A DNA stretch of 64,000 nt from Tenrec ecaudatus (Eukaryota; Chordata; Mammalia; Afrosoricida; Tenrecidae), in NCBI RefSeq assembly GCF_050624435.1, contig NC_134535.1, positions 75,202,494 through 75,266,493 of the forward strand. The letters are read 5' to 3'. The translations under genes were made by a program, and so were the position numbers. Positions 10,601-22,171 of the stretch are shown here, piece by piece (position 1 is the first letter of the stretch; every line of letters begins with the position of its first letter). Under the pieces are notes generated by a model, which did not search any database, was not told where the DNA came from, and saw only the letters and a list, made by a program, of their open reading frames with translations.

Positions 10601-13600
10601 AAGGCTTCTGCCAAGTGTTTGGGAAAGACGTCAGCAGGGAGGTCTTGGTGACAAAGGAGGCTCTGGAGAAATTGCCCCCAAAGAAGGGGAAAGACTGTGG
10701 AGAGACTGGAGAGGTGTTGGAACTTGTGGCTCCCAGAGCCCTGTCCCAGGGTGTGCGGGGTGCCCCCTGCCGTGCCGGGACGGGAGGACGTGGAAAGCCT
10801 GAGGTCCGAGTGGCCTGTGTTCTCTGGACCTTAGGACCACCTGCTTCGGGAGAAGGCCCAGCAACACGACGAGACCTACTACATGTGGGCTCTGGCTTTC
10901 TTCATGGCCTTCAACCGAGCCGCCGCCTTCCAGCCAGGCCTGATTTCCGAGACCCTCAGCGTCCGGACCTTCCACTTCATTGAGCAGAACCTGACCAACT
11001 ACTACGAGATGATGCTGACCGACCGCAAGGAAGCCGCGTCCTGGGCACGCCGGTGAGTCGGGAGGGCGCTGAGGTCAGCGTGGGGACTCTTGGGCAGACT
11101 CTGACTGCCCGAGTTCTGGGAGATGTCCCTGTCCCATCCCCTCTGTTTCAAGGTTGACGTGATCAAGCTGGCGAGGCGGGGACTCTTGGGGAGGAGTAGG
11201 TTTTTCATACACGGGTGCTGTGTCTGTGAGCCAGAGCCTTGAGTTAGTCTCCAGGTCATCCTTTGTCCTCGCAGGATGCACTTGGCTCTGAAGGCCTATC
11301 AGGAGCTGCTGGCCACAGTGAACGTGATGGATATGTCCCCAGACGAGGCCGTGAGGGAGAGCAGCCGCGTCATCAAGAGTGAGGCCCTCGTCTGGTCCCC
11401 CGGCACCGGGCCCGAATCTCTCTTCCCAGCCCCGTCCACTTCTTGCTCCTGAGCTGTGCAGACCAGCCCTCTCATGCCTCGCTCTTCTCTCTTCCTAGAC
11501 AACATTTTCTATGTGATGGAGTACCGAGAACTCTTCCTAGCGCTCTTCCGAAAATTCGATGAAAGACACCAGCCCCGCTCCTTCCTTCGCGATCTGGTGG
11601 AAACAACCCATCTCTTCCTCAAGATGCTGGAGCGCTTCTGTCAGAGCAGAGGGAGCCTGGTGGTGCAGGTAGTGGGCAGCCCCAGGGTGTGCGAAGACCC
11701 ACAGGGGGCTGGAGGGGCCTCTTCTCACATTCCCTGCAGCTCAGTCGTGTTCATTAGAACTGCTCTGTACCCAAAAGACCAAAGGTTGGTTTGTGTTGCC
11801 GCTCTCATCGATCCTTGTCGTGTTGGTGTTACCCCGATTTGGTGTTACTTTTGCCAGCGAGTCGATTCTAGCTCGTAGGGACTCCATACAGATGTGCCAT
11901 AGTAACTGAAGTCCACACAGCAAGCGTTAACTGAATACCGATCATGTTCCTCGGCACACAGGCCCTGAGAACTAATTTCAGAATTTAATTTTGCTGTAGG
12001 ATTTCCTAGCTATGCCCGCAACATTGTCCTGAGACGGTGAGAGCCAGAAGGGCAGGAGCTCTGGGACCTCGTCCTGTGGTGGTTACTGGTAGAAAAAGTC
12101 AGGCTGCTGCACTTGTTCGTCCTCCAGCTCCCCCAAACTGGAATGATAATCTGGCCCCGATTTACTCCCACTTACCACCATAGAGCCGATTCCGACTCAG
12201 CAACTGCAGGGCAGGGCGGAACTGCCCCTGTGGGTTTACGAGACTGCATTCTCCCTGGGAGTAGAAAGCCTCACCTTACTCCCGAGGAGCAGCTGGTGGT
12301 TTCAAACTACTGACCTTGAAGCTATCTGCCCGGCAGGAAGCCACCACACCCCCAGGGCTCCTGGTTCTCTGAATAAGGGACTTTGTGGGGGGGCGGGACA
12401 GCGGGGAATGGAATGTGAGTTTTGCATCGGAACCTTCCTATAATTTCAGTTGTTGCTGCTTAAAATCCTGTTAGAACTAAACTGGGAGGTGGTGCCGGTG
12501 AGGCTTTGTTAAAAGGGATTTTTCCGCTCAAAGTTCTGCGGTGTGATCAGTAGCGATAAAACAGAAAAGAAAAGCTCCTCTGGCTGTCGAGTCGATTGAA
12601 CTCATCAGTAGCACCCCTGCAGGGCGGGGCAGAGCTGCCCCCTCGGGTTTCTGAAGATAGGCTTCTCACCCCCCTCCTGTGGAGGGGCTCGTGGGTTGGC
12701 ACCACAGTAGGTGCTGCTGGGTACATGCTGCCTCCGACTGTGCCGAGACTTTCACGCGATTCTCACGACCGCCCGAGGGGCTATGCAGCGAGCTGTTCAG
12801 CCACTTGGTGTCACACGATGCTTGTGAGTGTGCAGAATCAGGTCTCAGATCCAGACCTTCTGGGCCTTGAGTGTCTGTGATCACTTCCTTGAATGGAGCA
12901 TGTGTTCTCTGTACTACGAACCTCAGCGGTCCCAGGCCACCTTATGGGGCTTTTGAGGTCCCGTGCCAGAGCCGGTTCACAGCTGTCACCTGTGGGCAGG
13001 TAGGATTTGAGTATTGACTCTACTCTCTTGCTTTTTAAGAGAGAGAGAAAAAAGCAGCGGTTCTATTCATGTAGTGCTTCCCATATTTCAAAACCTTTTC
13101 GTGTGGAATTTCTTCTATAGGATCCTCCTAGCCCCTCAGCTTCCTCCACAGGCTTCTGTTTCAGGTGGAATCTCTGAACTGGGCCAGGTGCTGTTCCTGT
13201 GTTCTAGTCCCACATTCTATGCTCACCCGTCTTTTAGCTCTCCTCCTCCCGCCCTCTCATCCCATTGCTTGGTTATTGTTCTGTCCGGTTAGTTAATTTT
13301 CCGATCAGGAAGGCCGCCCTTGGAGAAAGGCCTCCGTGCCACCCTGTGCCCTCACACGGTTCTCTTCCCTCTAGAACAAACGAAAGAAGAGGAAGAAGAA
13401 GAAGAAGAAGGCGCTAGACCAGCCTGCTGCTTCTGGCAGTGTCCCTCTCAGCCCGGAGGAGCTGGAGGCTAGGTGGCCAGCCCTGGCTGAACAACTACAG
13501 TGCTGCCCCCAGGTAGGTGGTCGCAGAAGTCCTGTCTTTCCTGAGGGGCCCTGGGTAGGCCATCCGGGTCTCCCTCCTCTCAGCCCCCATAGCCTTGTCT

Positions 13601-16600
13601 TCCTCTAGGCCGCGGAGCTCAGTGTGGACTCTGTGGTTCCCTTTGATGCCGCCTCGGAGGTGCCTGTGGAGGAGCAGCGGGCAGAAGCCATGGTACGGAT
13701 CCAGGACTGCCTCCTGGCTGGCCGGGCACCACAGGCGCTGCGCCTCCTGAGGTCTGCCCGGTAAGAACCTGCCTCCCAGCTCCTGGGCTTCGGGGCCGCA
13801 GAGGGCTGTCAGTCTTCAAAAGAGAGGCAGCCTCAGAATCTCGGGGCTCAGGACTGAGCAGTAGGTCCTGGGGGGTTTGATGGTGGGAGCTGTTTCGAGA
13901 CTGACCAGAAAGCACAGTTAATTAGGGGGAAAAAACAAACTAACGATACGTGTCAGAGATAACCGCTATTAAATTTTAATGCGTAGCCTTCCGGAGTGTT
14001 TCTCCCCGACTCTGTGTCCTGTTTAAACTGACCACACACATGCCTTCTTTACGAAAATGAAATGCTCCACGTGCTGACTAGTACCTTCTTTTCTTCACTT
14101 CTCAATCCATTGCAGCACCATTTCTGCTCAGATAGGTTTCTCTAATTGTTAATGGCTGTGAAATACCATTATGTGAATATGCACATTTGCATAAATCAAG
14201 TGTGAACATGTAGATTGTATGTATTTTGTTCTTCTGTGCTTTCCATTGAAAGGTGGCTTAGAAGGAGAATTGTTTTATTTTCTCCGAGAGTTTTGTGGGG
14301 TTTTTAATTGGAGAATCTTGTTGTGTGTGTGTGTGTGTGTGTGTGTGTATACACATATATAGTTGTTTGTTCATCATTTTATTGGGAGCTCTTACAGATA
14401 TCACCGCCACATTCCATAATTCAAATAGATCACGCATACTCGTACAATTGCTATTCCAATCAGTTTCATAGCATTGACTTTCTCCCTGGGCGCTTCCATA
14501 GCAGCTCCCCTTTATCCCCTCCCTCCCCGGAACCCTTGCTGTTGTTATATATAGTTACTAGGATTCTATTGTTTATATCTATATGCATATGATTGATAGA
14601 TGGTCTTAATTATACATGTGAACATACGTAGGTCTAACAGTATTGATGAGGTGAAACCTATGCCTTAATAGTAAGGGCAGGAAATGGTAAAGAGCCTGAG
14701 GAGAGTTATGTGTTTTATCAGTGCAATCCGCACCTCGAATTCCTCCCTCCCCCACCCCGGGGCCCCTTTGTGGGGGCCTGCCCCTAGAGTTCTTTGCGGT
14801 CCCACTGCATTCTCTTTCTGGCTAATGAATGAGATGACTGTGACTCGCTTCTCCCGGCCCAACTGTTGCTCAGCGCCTGTCTCTCCGTGCGGCAGGGAGG
14901 TGTGGCCGGAGGGCGATGTGTTTGGCTGTGAGGACATGTCCCCAGAGGAAGAGGCCCAGCTGCTGAAACAGGTCCTCTTGGCTCCGCTTCCCCGTGAGTT
15001 TCCACTCCCTTCCCAGCCGGGACCAGCCCGCTCCTCCTAGCAGGTTACTGACCCAGTCCCCCCCACCCCTTCTCCCTATAGGGCAGCAGGGGCCAGAGGA
15101 ACATGGGGCGGAGGAGGAAGAGGAAGAAGAGGAGGAGGAGGAGGAGGAAGAGTTGCAAGCGGTGCAGGTGTCGGAGAAAGAATTTAATTTTCTGGACTAC
15201 CTGAGACGGTGCGGGCCAAGAGGACTGAGTCGGTCCGGGGGTGGCGACTGGAGCCACGAGGATGGGCCCTGTCCGTAGGCTGACGCCCTCTCCCGCCCTG
15301 TCCTGCTTCAGCTTCGCTTGCTCGTCCGTGGTCCGAGCCTACGTACTGCTGCTGCAGAGCTACAAGCAGAACAGTGCCCACACGAACCACTGCGCTGCCA
15401 AGATGCTGCACCGCCTGGCCCACGACCTCCGAATGGAAGCCCTGCTTTTCCAGCTCTCCCTCTTCTGCCTCTTCAATCGTCTGCTCAGCGACCCTGCAGC
15501 TGGGGCTTACAAGGTGAGGGGCCCCCACGGGCTGGTGCTCTGGAAGAGTACGGGAGCCCTGGGATCAGAGGAATCTTCAGGGAGCTACAGGATGCTGAGG
15601 GGTGTCAGGGCCTGGGAGTGACAGCCTGAGAGGAAATGGTTGAGGGAACTGCACGGGGCAGGGTGCTGGAGAGAGTCACGAGGGAGCAGGAGCAGAGGTA
15701 GAAAATACCGAAAGGGCTGGTTTATGTATCCCTTTGAGCCAGACTCCTCCAGCCAGCCCTCTTCTTCCCTAGGAATTAGTGACTTTCGCCAAGTATATCC
15801 TGGCCAAGTTCTTTGCATTGACTGCCGTCAACCAGAAAGCCTTTGTGGAACTGCTGTTCTGGAAGAACACAGCTGTGGTTCGAGAAATGACCGAGGGATA
15901 TGGCTCCCTGGATGGCGGGTGAGCTTGAGGCTGGGGGACGAGGGGCAGAACGAACGGGTGGATGCAGTCACAGCCCGGAGCCTTTATTTGCTCTTCCCAG
16001 GGTACCTCACTCAGCTCCTCTCGGTCCCTGCAGAATGGACCTTCACAGGGCTCGCTTGGGAAATCGCTTCATTTGACCTTTGCTTCTTATGGGCGGGAGG
16101 CAGGGGTGGGAGAGCGAGGGGAGGGAGGAAGCGTGCCCTTGACTTCTGCTAACTTGCTTCTTTGAGTTAGTTGCCTCACTCTTTAGATCAGGGCTCCTCA
16201 AACTTTTTAAACAGGGGCCAGTTCACTGTCCCTCAGACCCGTTGGAGGACCGGACTATAGTTTAAAAAAAACACAAAAACTATGAACAGATTACTATGCA
16301 CACTGCACGTATCTTATTTTGAAGTTAAAAAAACAAACGTGGCAAAAACACCCAGTGGGCCGGATAGATGTCCTCGGCGGGCCGCAGTTTGAGGACTGGT
16401 CTAGGTGGTTTGTTCCTTGCAGAGCTGAGTAGGACGGGCCTTTGGTTTTCTCCCTTGGGGTAAAAGCCCTGTGTTTCCCTTTACCCCGTCCACCATGAAG
16501 GTCTTCCGGTCGCAGACCTGCGTGGAGCCCAGAGGAGGAGGCCCAGCTTCGGGAACTGTACCTTGCCCATAAGGACGTGGAAGGTAGGAGGATGCCCCGA

Positions 16601-19410
16601 GCCGAAGTGAAAGTCAGCCTGCGCTCCTGGCCCCCGATTGACTGCCGACTTCCTTCTCCACCGCAGGTCAGGATGTGGTGGGTGTCATCTTGGCCCAACT
16701 GACCACTGCCCCTCGAACCCGCAAGCAGGTCATCCACCATCTGGTGCGGCTGGGGCTGGCCGACAGTGTCAAGGACTTCCAAAGGTAGAGGACGTGCCCG
16801 GGAGGAAATGGGGGTAGGGAAGCCTCTGTTCCCTCCCTGAGCCCCCTCTCACGCTGATCAGGAAAGGAACCAATATTGTACTGTGGACAGAAGACCAGGA
16901 GCTGGAATTGCAGCGGCTCTTTGAGGAGTTCCACGGCTCGGATGGTAAGTGGGGTGGAGCCTCTAAGTCACAGCGGCTCCCAACCTGGGGGTCGGGCGAC
17001 CCTCTCACAGGGGTCACCCGATTCATAACAGTAGCAAAATGACTGTGTTGAAGTAGCAACGAAAATAATGTTAGGGTTGGGGTGTCACCACAACACGAGG
17101 ACCTGCATGAAAGGGTGGCAGCCTGAGGAAGGTGGAGAACCACTGCTCTGAGATGAGAGCCGTGCCGCTCAGTGGTCTTCCCTCTGTGTCTTGTTCCTTC
17201 TTCTCCATTCGCTGTGTTTCTAGCTTCACATTTGGATGCATTAAGTGAAGTTCTTTCTAGAGAGCTCTGATTCTCTTTAGGAATCCCTTCCCCCATTGCT
17301 GTTGGCAAGTCACACATTCCCTCCCCTCTAGATGTCCTGGGTCAGATCATGAAGAACATCACAGCCAAGCGCTCCCGGGCCCGGATAGTCGAGAAGCTGC
17401 TGGCCCTGGGGCTGGTGACTGAGCGGCGGGAACTGTACAAGAAACGCCAGAAGAAGTTGGCACGCTCTAGCGTGGTAATGATCTCATTCCGCTCTGCCCA
17501 CATGGGCCACTGAAGTGCCCCTGAGAAGTAGTTGGAGTGATTCTCCCCACCTCAGGCTTTTTAGGTAGATCAGCTCCTCATCTGGCCTCCTTTTCTCATT
17601 TCCCACTCCCATGAATTTCAGCCCAGTGGAGAGGAGCCTCCAGAAGACTTTGACCAGGAAGATATGGAAGAAGAAGAGAACCTATCAGGGGGAAAGAGTG
17701 AAGAGGAGGAAGAGGAGGGCTGGGGAGTCGATGAAGGCCAGGGGAGCACAGTCCTGCCAACCGAAAGCCTTCAGCAAAGCCTGCAACAGGAAGGTGAGGG
17801 CTTGGGGTGGGGAGAGGCTGGGACGAAAGCCTTGGGGCAGGGCCAACGACTTCTCCTCCTCCTAGGCCTTTCTGCTCCCATCCTGTGGCTCCAGAGCTGC
17901 CTGGTTCGAGTAGCAGATGACCGGGAGGAGGATGGTGAGTGGGCACCTGAGGATGGCGGTGGTTGGGGACCTGGTCACGGCACAGAAGACGGGTTCTCTC
18001 TTCTCCACATCCTCACCATGCAACCACTGTCCCCGGCCAGGTTGTTCCCAGCCAGTTCCGTTGGTGCCGCTGACTGAAGAAAACGAGGAAGCCATGGAAA
18101 ATGAACAGTTTCAGCAGCTGTTACGCAAACTAGGGGTTCGGCCCCCCTCCTCTGAGCAGGTAAATCCGCCAGTGCCGTCGCTAACACGGGAATCACTCCT
18201 GCCTCCAGAATGCAGCCCTTCTCCCTCGTTACAAATTGCTTTGTTGCTGCTGACCAAGACTGGCAGCAGCCAGACTTCTTCTCTCGTCGCCCGTTTCTGG
18301 GTCCATCTTGTCTTCCATGCTGCCCGCCCGAGTTGAAGTGTCCACGTGGGCAGTGGGATGTATCCATTCCCTTGATGTGTCCCCAACTGTATCTTACTAG
18401 ACTGTGGAGTCCTGGGGAGCAAGGTTCATGTCCTGTTCACCTTCAGTCCCCAGCATCCATCCAGTCACTTCTTCATTTGACCAACAATAGATTCACTGGG
18501 AACCTTGTGATATCGCAGCCATTGGTTCTAGACTTGGACCATAGATAAAGGAGCGTAAGTGAGGTTCACGGCCCTTGTGGTTCTTGGCGAATGTACGCTC
18601 AGATTGAGTCAGTGAATGCTATCAAAATCTGAAGAAGGAGATCCTGATGCTTCCCCTCTGCTGTGGTTTCCGCCGCTTTGACCCTGTAGGAAGCCTTCTG
18701 GCGAATCCCAGCCAAGCTGAGCCCCACGCAACTCCGCAGAGTGGCAGCTTCCTTGAGTCCGCAGGAGGAGAGGGGACCGCTGCAACCAGACGCGGAACTT
18801 GCAGGCCCTGGAGAGGAGGCAGGGCATGAAGCGGAGCACCGAGCGCAGGCCCTGAGAGCCCTCCTGTTAGCCCGGAAAAAGAAAGCAGGTGTGGCGCCCC
18901 CCACAGGTAATGGTGCCACTGTCCCGCTCCTGGGTGCTGACTCTGTGCCAACCGTGTTCATCCAGGGGGCGGCTGGGGCATTTCAAGGGCGTGAGGACCC
19001 GGTCCGCTCAGTCTCTGCCTCTTCTGTGGCTCTTCCAGAGGAAGGGGCTACTACTAGTGGGACGGAGCAGCTGCCGGTGGCTCCCGCAAAGCGACAGCTG
19101 CTGGACAGTGATGAGGAACAGGATGGAGAAGAACGCACGGGCAGAGGTAGGCAGTCAGCCGGAACCTTCGTCTGTCTTCTTCCCTCGACCACGCTGATAT
19201 TCAGCCTTCCAGGCAAACTCCCAGCCTCTTCCCCTAAACATACTTCGGCATTCTCTCTCTCCCGTACCATCCCCTTAGCACCGGAGCTGGGAGCTTCAGG
19301 AATCCAAAGGAAGAAGCGACTTCATATTGAGGATGAAGACGAGAACGACTGAAGAGCCCGAGGCCAGGGGTAGAGACAAGCGTGTTTGTAGGTGGTGGAT
19401 GAATTAAAAT
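7621..19410 (+). CDS. TIMELESS: TIMELESS, replication-fork protection / circadian protein, complete coding region
   Basis: TIMELESS pairs with TIPIN at replication forks, supports S-phase checkpoint signalling and binds PARP1 and CRY/PER proteins in the nucleus. The exons, read by protein similarity and GT/AG sites, are: 7621-7780 (ATG at 7684), 7931-8084, 8181-8295, 8371-8433, 8727-8828, 9000-9155, 9382-9515, 9717-9804, 10069-10245, 10835-11052, 11275-11378, 11499-11668, 13375-13512, 13609-13760, 14896-14993, 15082-15208, 15312-15513, 15773-15918, 16501-16583, 16667-16784, 16862-16944, 17332-17474, 17622-17793, 17866-17934, 18041-18159, 18690-18906, 19039-19146 and 19279-19352 (stop). They total 1208 codons, the human length. 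The protein starts [15 protein letters not shown], with the N-terminal TIMELESS domain first. A K/R-rich nuclear-signal-like run opens the exon at 13375, a glutamate run sits at about 15107-15150, and the acidic tail ends IEDEDEND. Exon 1 (5' UTR) is outside the window. Nothing indicates disruption. Confidence 0.97.
10374..10595 (+). mobile_element. Non-autonomous SPIN-type hAT element in TIMELESS intron
   Basis: Ends cagcggttctcaacctgtgg and ggaaccgctg. The interior holds the typical blocks 'cctttcacaggggtcgcc', 'gcatatcagatatttaca' and 'tcaccacaacacgagga'. The left flank gtttagag fits nnnTAnnn; the right flank gctgcaag has diverged from it. It lies between the exons at 10069 and 10835. Confidence 0.85.
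12160..12362 (-). mobile_element. AfroSINE, reverse orientation, near full length
   Basis: The reverse complement begins with 'aggagccctgg'-like sequence (right end, 'agggctcctgg') and runs through the tRNA-like head to 'cgattccgactcagcaac' and the body. It lies in the 1.7-kb TIMELESS intron 11669-13374. Confidence 0.75.
12568..12705 (-). mobile_element. AfroSINE fragment, reverse orientation
   Basis: Contains 'ggctgtcgagtcgattgaac' and 'gcagggcggggcagagctgc', the reverse of the AfroSINE 3' body, in the same TIMELESS intron. Confidence 0.7.
14322..14350. repeat. (GT)n microsatellite
   Basis: About 28 bp of uninterrupted GT dinucleotides, followed by a short (TA/CA) segment, just upstream of an L1 tail in a TIMELESS intron. 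Confidence 0.9.
14368..14545 (-). mobile_element. L1 3' end, different subfamily
   Basis: Begins 'catcattttattgggagctcttacag' from the tail side, then 'cattccataattcaaatag' and a C/T-rich UTR. The wording differs from the main L1 3' end in this window, so it is an older or separate subfamily. Confidence 0.7.
16189..16398 (+). mobile_element. Non-autonomous hAT element of a second family (OC1-like candidate)
   Basis: A 210-bp element with inverted ends cagggctcctcaaacttttt and cgcagtttgaggactg. The flanking octamers ctttagat (16181-16188) and gtctaggt (16399-16406) agree at 5 of 8 positions, and both carry TA at positions 4-5. The body reads 'ggccagttcactgtccctca' and 'ggaccggactatagtttaaa'. 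It is distinct from SPIN. The name OC1-like is a guess from memory of horizontally transferred mammalian hATs. It lies in the TIMELESS intron before the exon at 16501. Confidence 0.7.
16971..17145 (+). mobile_element. Non-autonomous SPIN-type hAT element
   Basis: Ends cagcggctcccaacctgg and gagaaccactg, with the interior 'tctcacaggggtcacccg', 'aagtagcaacgaaaataatg' and 'caccacaacacgagga'. A short version (175 bp), it lies in the TIMELESS intron between exons 16862-16944 and 17332-17474. Confidence 0.85.
18390..18470 (+). mobile_element. Possible L2-type fragment
   Basis: The stretch 'ctagactgtggagtcctggg gagcaaggttcatgtcctg' resembles the common 'gactgtgagctccttgagggcaggga' block of ancient L2-type repeats. 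It lies in the TIMELESS intron before 18690. Confidence 0.4.
19403..19408 (+). terminator. Probable TIMELESS polyadenylation signal
   Basis: ATTAAA 51 bp after the stop codon, the first poly(A)-signal variant downstream. Another attaaa lies near 19863. Confidence 0.5.
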
Positions 19411-20159
19411 CAAAGTTGAAAAGGGATCACCCAGGAGCCAAGGTCACTCCTGCTGGACTGAAGCAGCACATCTAGGTGCACGGCACTTGCTGGCAACAGT
19501 GCTGAACCTCTCTGCACCTGTTTTTCTTCTCCCGGTTTGATCCATAGGCCCTGGAGAAATACTCCTCTTACCTCTACAAGTGACTCTGAGAGCGAGCCCC
19601 TTAGCTACCGAGAGGAGTGAGTGAAGTACAGAGGGTTCCCTGCATCCCCTATGGGTCTGTTCCTCTGGGCACTCTGCTGCAGGTCGGTCCCAGGACCTAA
19701 CGGGAGCTTTATGATCCCCACCAAGGGCTCCCATGGTCATTTTTACCCCCTGTGGGTACTCCATAGACACTGCATTTAGCACACATCCTCTAGTTGATGT
19801 AGGCTTGTCATGTGGTCACCTCCAGTTGACGAGTGTTTTGTTTGTGGTTTGTACTGAACTGAATTAAACAAGTAAAATTAAAAGTTGGTCTGGTTTGTCA
19901 ATCTGCCCATCTCCAGGTCCTCCGAGCCCTTCACCAGCTATGCTCTTGAGAGAGCTGTACTTAACGATTAAAAGAATCAATAGTGCTCCTTTATGTCGCC
20001 ACCCCACCCCAGAAGTCACAAAAATTCATCTTAAGTTCTTTTGTGTGGGATAAATCTGTGTATAACCGAGTACAGGACAAGGCGAAGACCCTGGTGAATG
20101 GCTGATCCACCTCTATCGAGGCATTGGCCTGTTATGGATATTTCATATACGTGAGATTA
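19411..20159. other. Intergenic stretch downstream of TIMELESS
   Basis: No gene or confidently named repeat was recognised. The alternative attaaa near 19863 could mark a longer TIMELESS 3' UTR. Confidence 0.4.
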
Positions 20160-20290
20160 GAACAATGTTTGCCCTTTTGTGTCTAACTTACTTTACGCCG
20201 CCTGATGTTTTCAAGGTTCTTTCTTGTTGTAGCTTATATCAGAACTTAAATTTCTTCTTATGGCTGAAAAATACTTCATTTTTTTATATC
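20160..20290 (-). mobile_element. Old L1 ORF2-end fragment
   Basis: Contains 'cccttttgtgtctaacttac', 'gatgttttcaaggttc' and 'tggctgaaaaatacttcatt', the reverse of the well-known end of L1 ORF2 seen in old mammalian L1s. Confidence 0.65.
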
Positions 20291-20559
20291 TGCTTCCTTG
20301 TGATAGGGTTTTTATCACCTGGGCGGAGCTCGACTTCTCAGTGGTTTGGTAGCTGAGACATGGTAATGCCCCATGAGCTCTCCTGAGGGATGTCGCCTGC
20401 TCCCAATAGAAGTGAACATCGTGGGAAAGCTTGGTTGCTCGCTTTTAGCTGGAGCTGGGTCCTGCATCTGACCTCTGATTCTTTGGACTTAGTGACCTGC
20501 TGTCTATATGACTTGCTGATCCGAGTTTCTTCTGACATCCAATTTCATCTTTTCTGCCT

Positions 20560-20790
20560 TTGCCTTTTCAGTGGCCTTTTGATTTCTTCATGATGATGTC
20601 TTTGTCACTGCACACCTAGTCTGGTATTCAGTTATTAATGTTCATTCCACCAAATCTATTCCTGAGATGGTCTCTAAATTCAGGTGGGATGTACTTAAGG
20701 TTGTACTTTGGTTCTCGTGGCCTTGTTTTCGTATTCGGTGTTTGGTTATAATGGCTAAGGGTAGTTCTTATTCAGAAAAATTTCAATCTG
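20560..20790 (-). mobile_element. RTE1-type LINE fragment
   Basis: The stretch 'gagatggtctctaaattcagg' followed by 'aaggttgtactttggttctcg' matches the afrotherian RTE1 internal region in reverse. Its left boundary is uncertain. Confidence 0.55.
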
Positions 20791-20794
20791 GACC

Positions 20795-21280
20795 TGTGTT
20801 AATCTGGGTAGAGAAACAAAATTCATAGACACTCGTGTGTAGAAGAAAGAGCTGTATATAAAAGACCAATTGTATCTTGAGAAAACATCCCAGTCCAGTC
20901 CATAAGTCTGATATTAGCTTATATGTCCGATACCAATCTATAAATTCCTCTTCAGACTCATGAAACACATGCAATGACACCAGATGCAAGATCACAGGCC
21001 AGTAGGTGGAAAGTCTTGTGGATCCAGTGGCAGTGTAAGCATCTCAGTGCTGGCGTGAGTCTGCATGTGGTTCCTCCAGCTCCAGGGCACTAGGGTAGCT
21101 CCATGTGTCTTGTCAGCAGGAATGTCTCACAGGGAATGAGTGAGTGAGTGAGTGTCCTGCCTCCAGCAAGCTATTTATCTCCTTAGTGCCTCCGGATGAG
21201 GTCATCAAGCTGAGACCTGATTGACAGGCCAGACTCCACCCCTTCCTGAAGTAGACAGATGATGTAACTGCCACAGGACC
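20795..21280 (-). mobile_element. ERVL/MaLR-type solo LTR fossil (candidate)
   Basis: An LTR-like unit in reverse. The left (3') end reads like the 'tctctag...cagactaacaca' terminus typical of ERVL-class LTRs. It shares long blocks with 34160-34625 ('cactggatccac', 'ggcctgtgatct', 'gatattagc'). No internal retroviral sequence is present. The assignment to ERVL/MaLR rests on the terminus only. Confidence 0.55.
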
Positions 21281-21614
21281 CCAAGGTCAAAAGTGGCGAT
21301 CAAACTGCTGTGCAGCAGTGCGATTCAGGATGTCCAACTAAGATTCCTGGAGGTGACAAGGGCTAAGTCCTTGAGCGGAAATGAAGATTGTTGCTAGCAC
21401 TACTGGGTCAAGACTGCGTGGTGGATTCAAGCACTTCCTGCAAAATCTGCTTATGAATAATACAGTGAACGGACACCCATAGAATGGCGACACAATGATC
21501 TGTGCGAGTAAAAAATTGTGAACTGGTGTATGTTTGGGGATATTACCACCAAAACGAAATAATATGAACAGCCATAGGCTTTAAACATCCACCACAAGCT
21601 TGTTTTTAACTCGT

Positions 21615-21800
21615 GATTTGGCTAGTGTAGGTTATGTGTTAAGGGTTTGGACCCACCAGTCACTTGATGGGAGAAAACAGGCTTTCTGCGCCCCTAAGGA
21701 TCTACTGCCTTCGAAACTCTAAGGGCAGTTCTGCTCTGCCTATCGGGTCGCTGCGGGTTGGAGTTGACAATGACAGTGAGTTTGTTGTTTTTTTTTAACA
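21615..21800 (+). mobile_element. AfroSINE copy
   Basis: Degraded tRNA-like head followed by 'gggcagttctgctctgccta tcgggtcgctgcgggttgga' and a T-rich tail, the standard AfroSINE 3' half. Confidence 0.75.
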
Positions 21801-22012
21801 GAGCAAATTGGTTTTCCACTCAATAGCTCATACACATGTTGTTTCATGCTGTTACTTGCAACTCCCATAGCTCCCATAATTGTTTTCCCACTTCCTCCCT
21901 ATAATTACCAGTTCTATTCATCTGTGTTGGCTAGCCCTTCCTTCCTTCCTTTGGAAGTTTTATCTCTGGATCAGTGCTTCCCCATTGATCTCCTGTGGCT
22001 GATTATTGTAAG

Positions 22013-22171
22013 CAGCAGCTCTCAACCTGGGGGGTCAAACAACCCTTTCACAGGGGTCGCCCGATTCATAACAGTAGCAGGATTACAGTGATGAAGTAGC
22101 AAGGAAAATAATTTTATGGTTGAGGAGTTGTATTAAAGGGGTGGCGGCATTAGGAAGGTTGAGAACCGCTG
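22013..22171 (+). mobile_element. Non-autonomous SPIN-type hAT element
   Basis: Ends cagcagctctcaacctgg and gagaaccgctg, with the interior 'cctttcacaggggtcgcccg' and 'cattaggaaggttgag'. The flanks attgtaag and gttctaag match at 6 of 8 positions. Intergenic. Confidence 0.85.
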
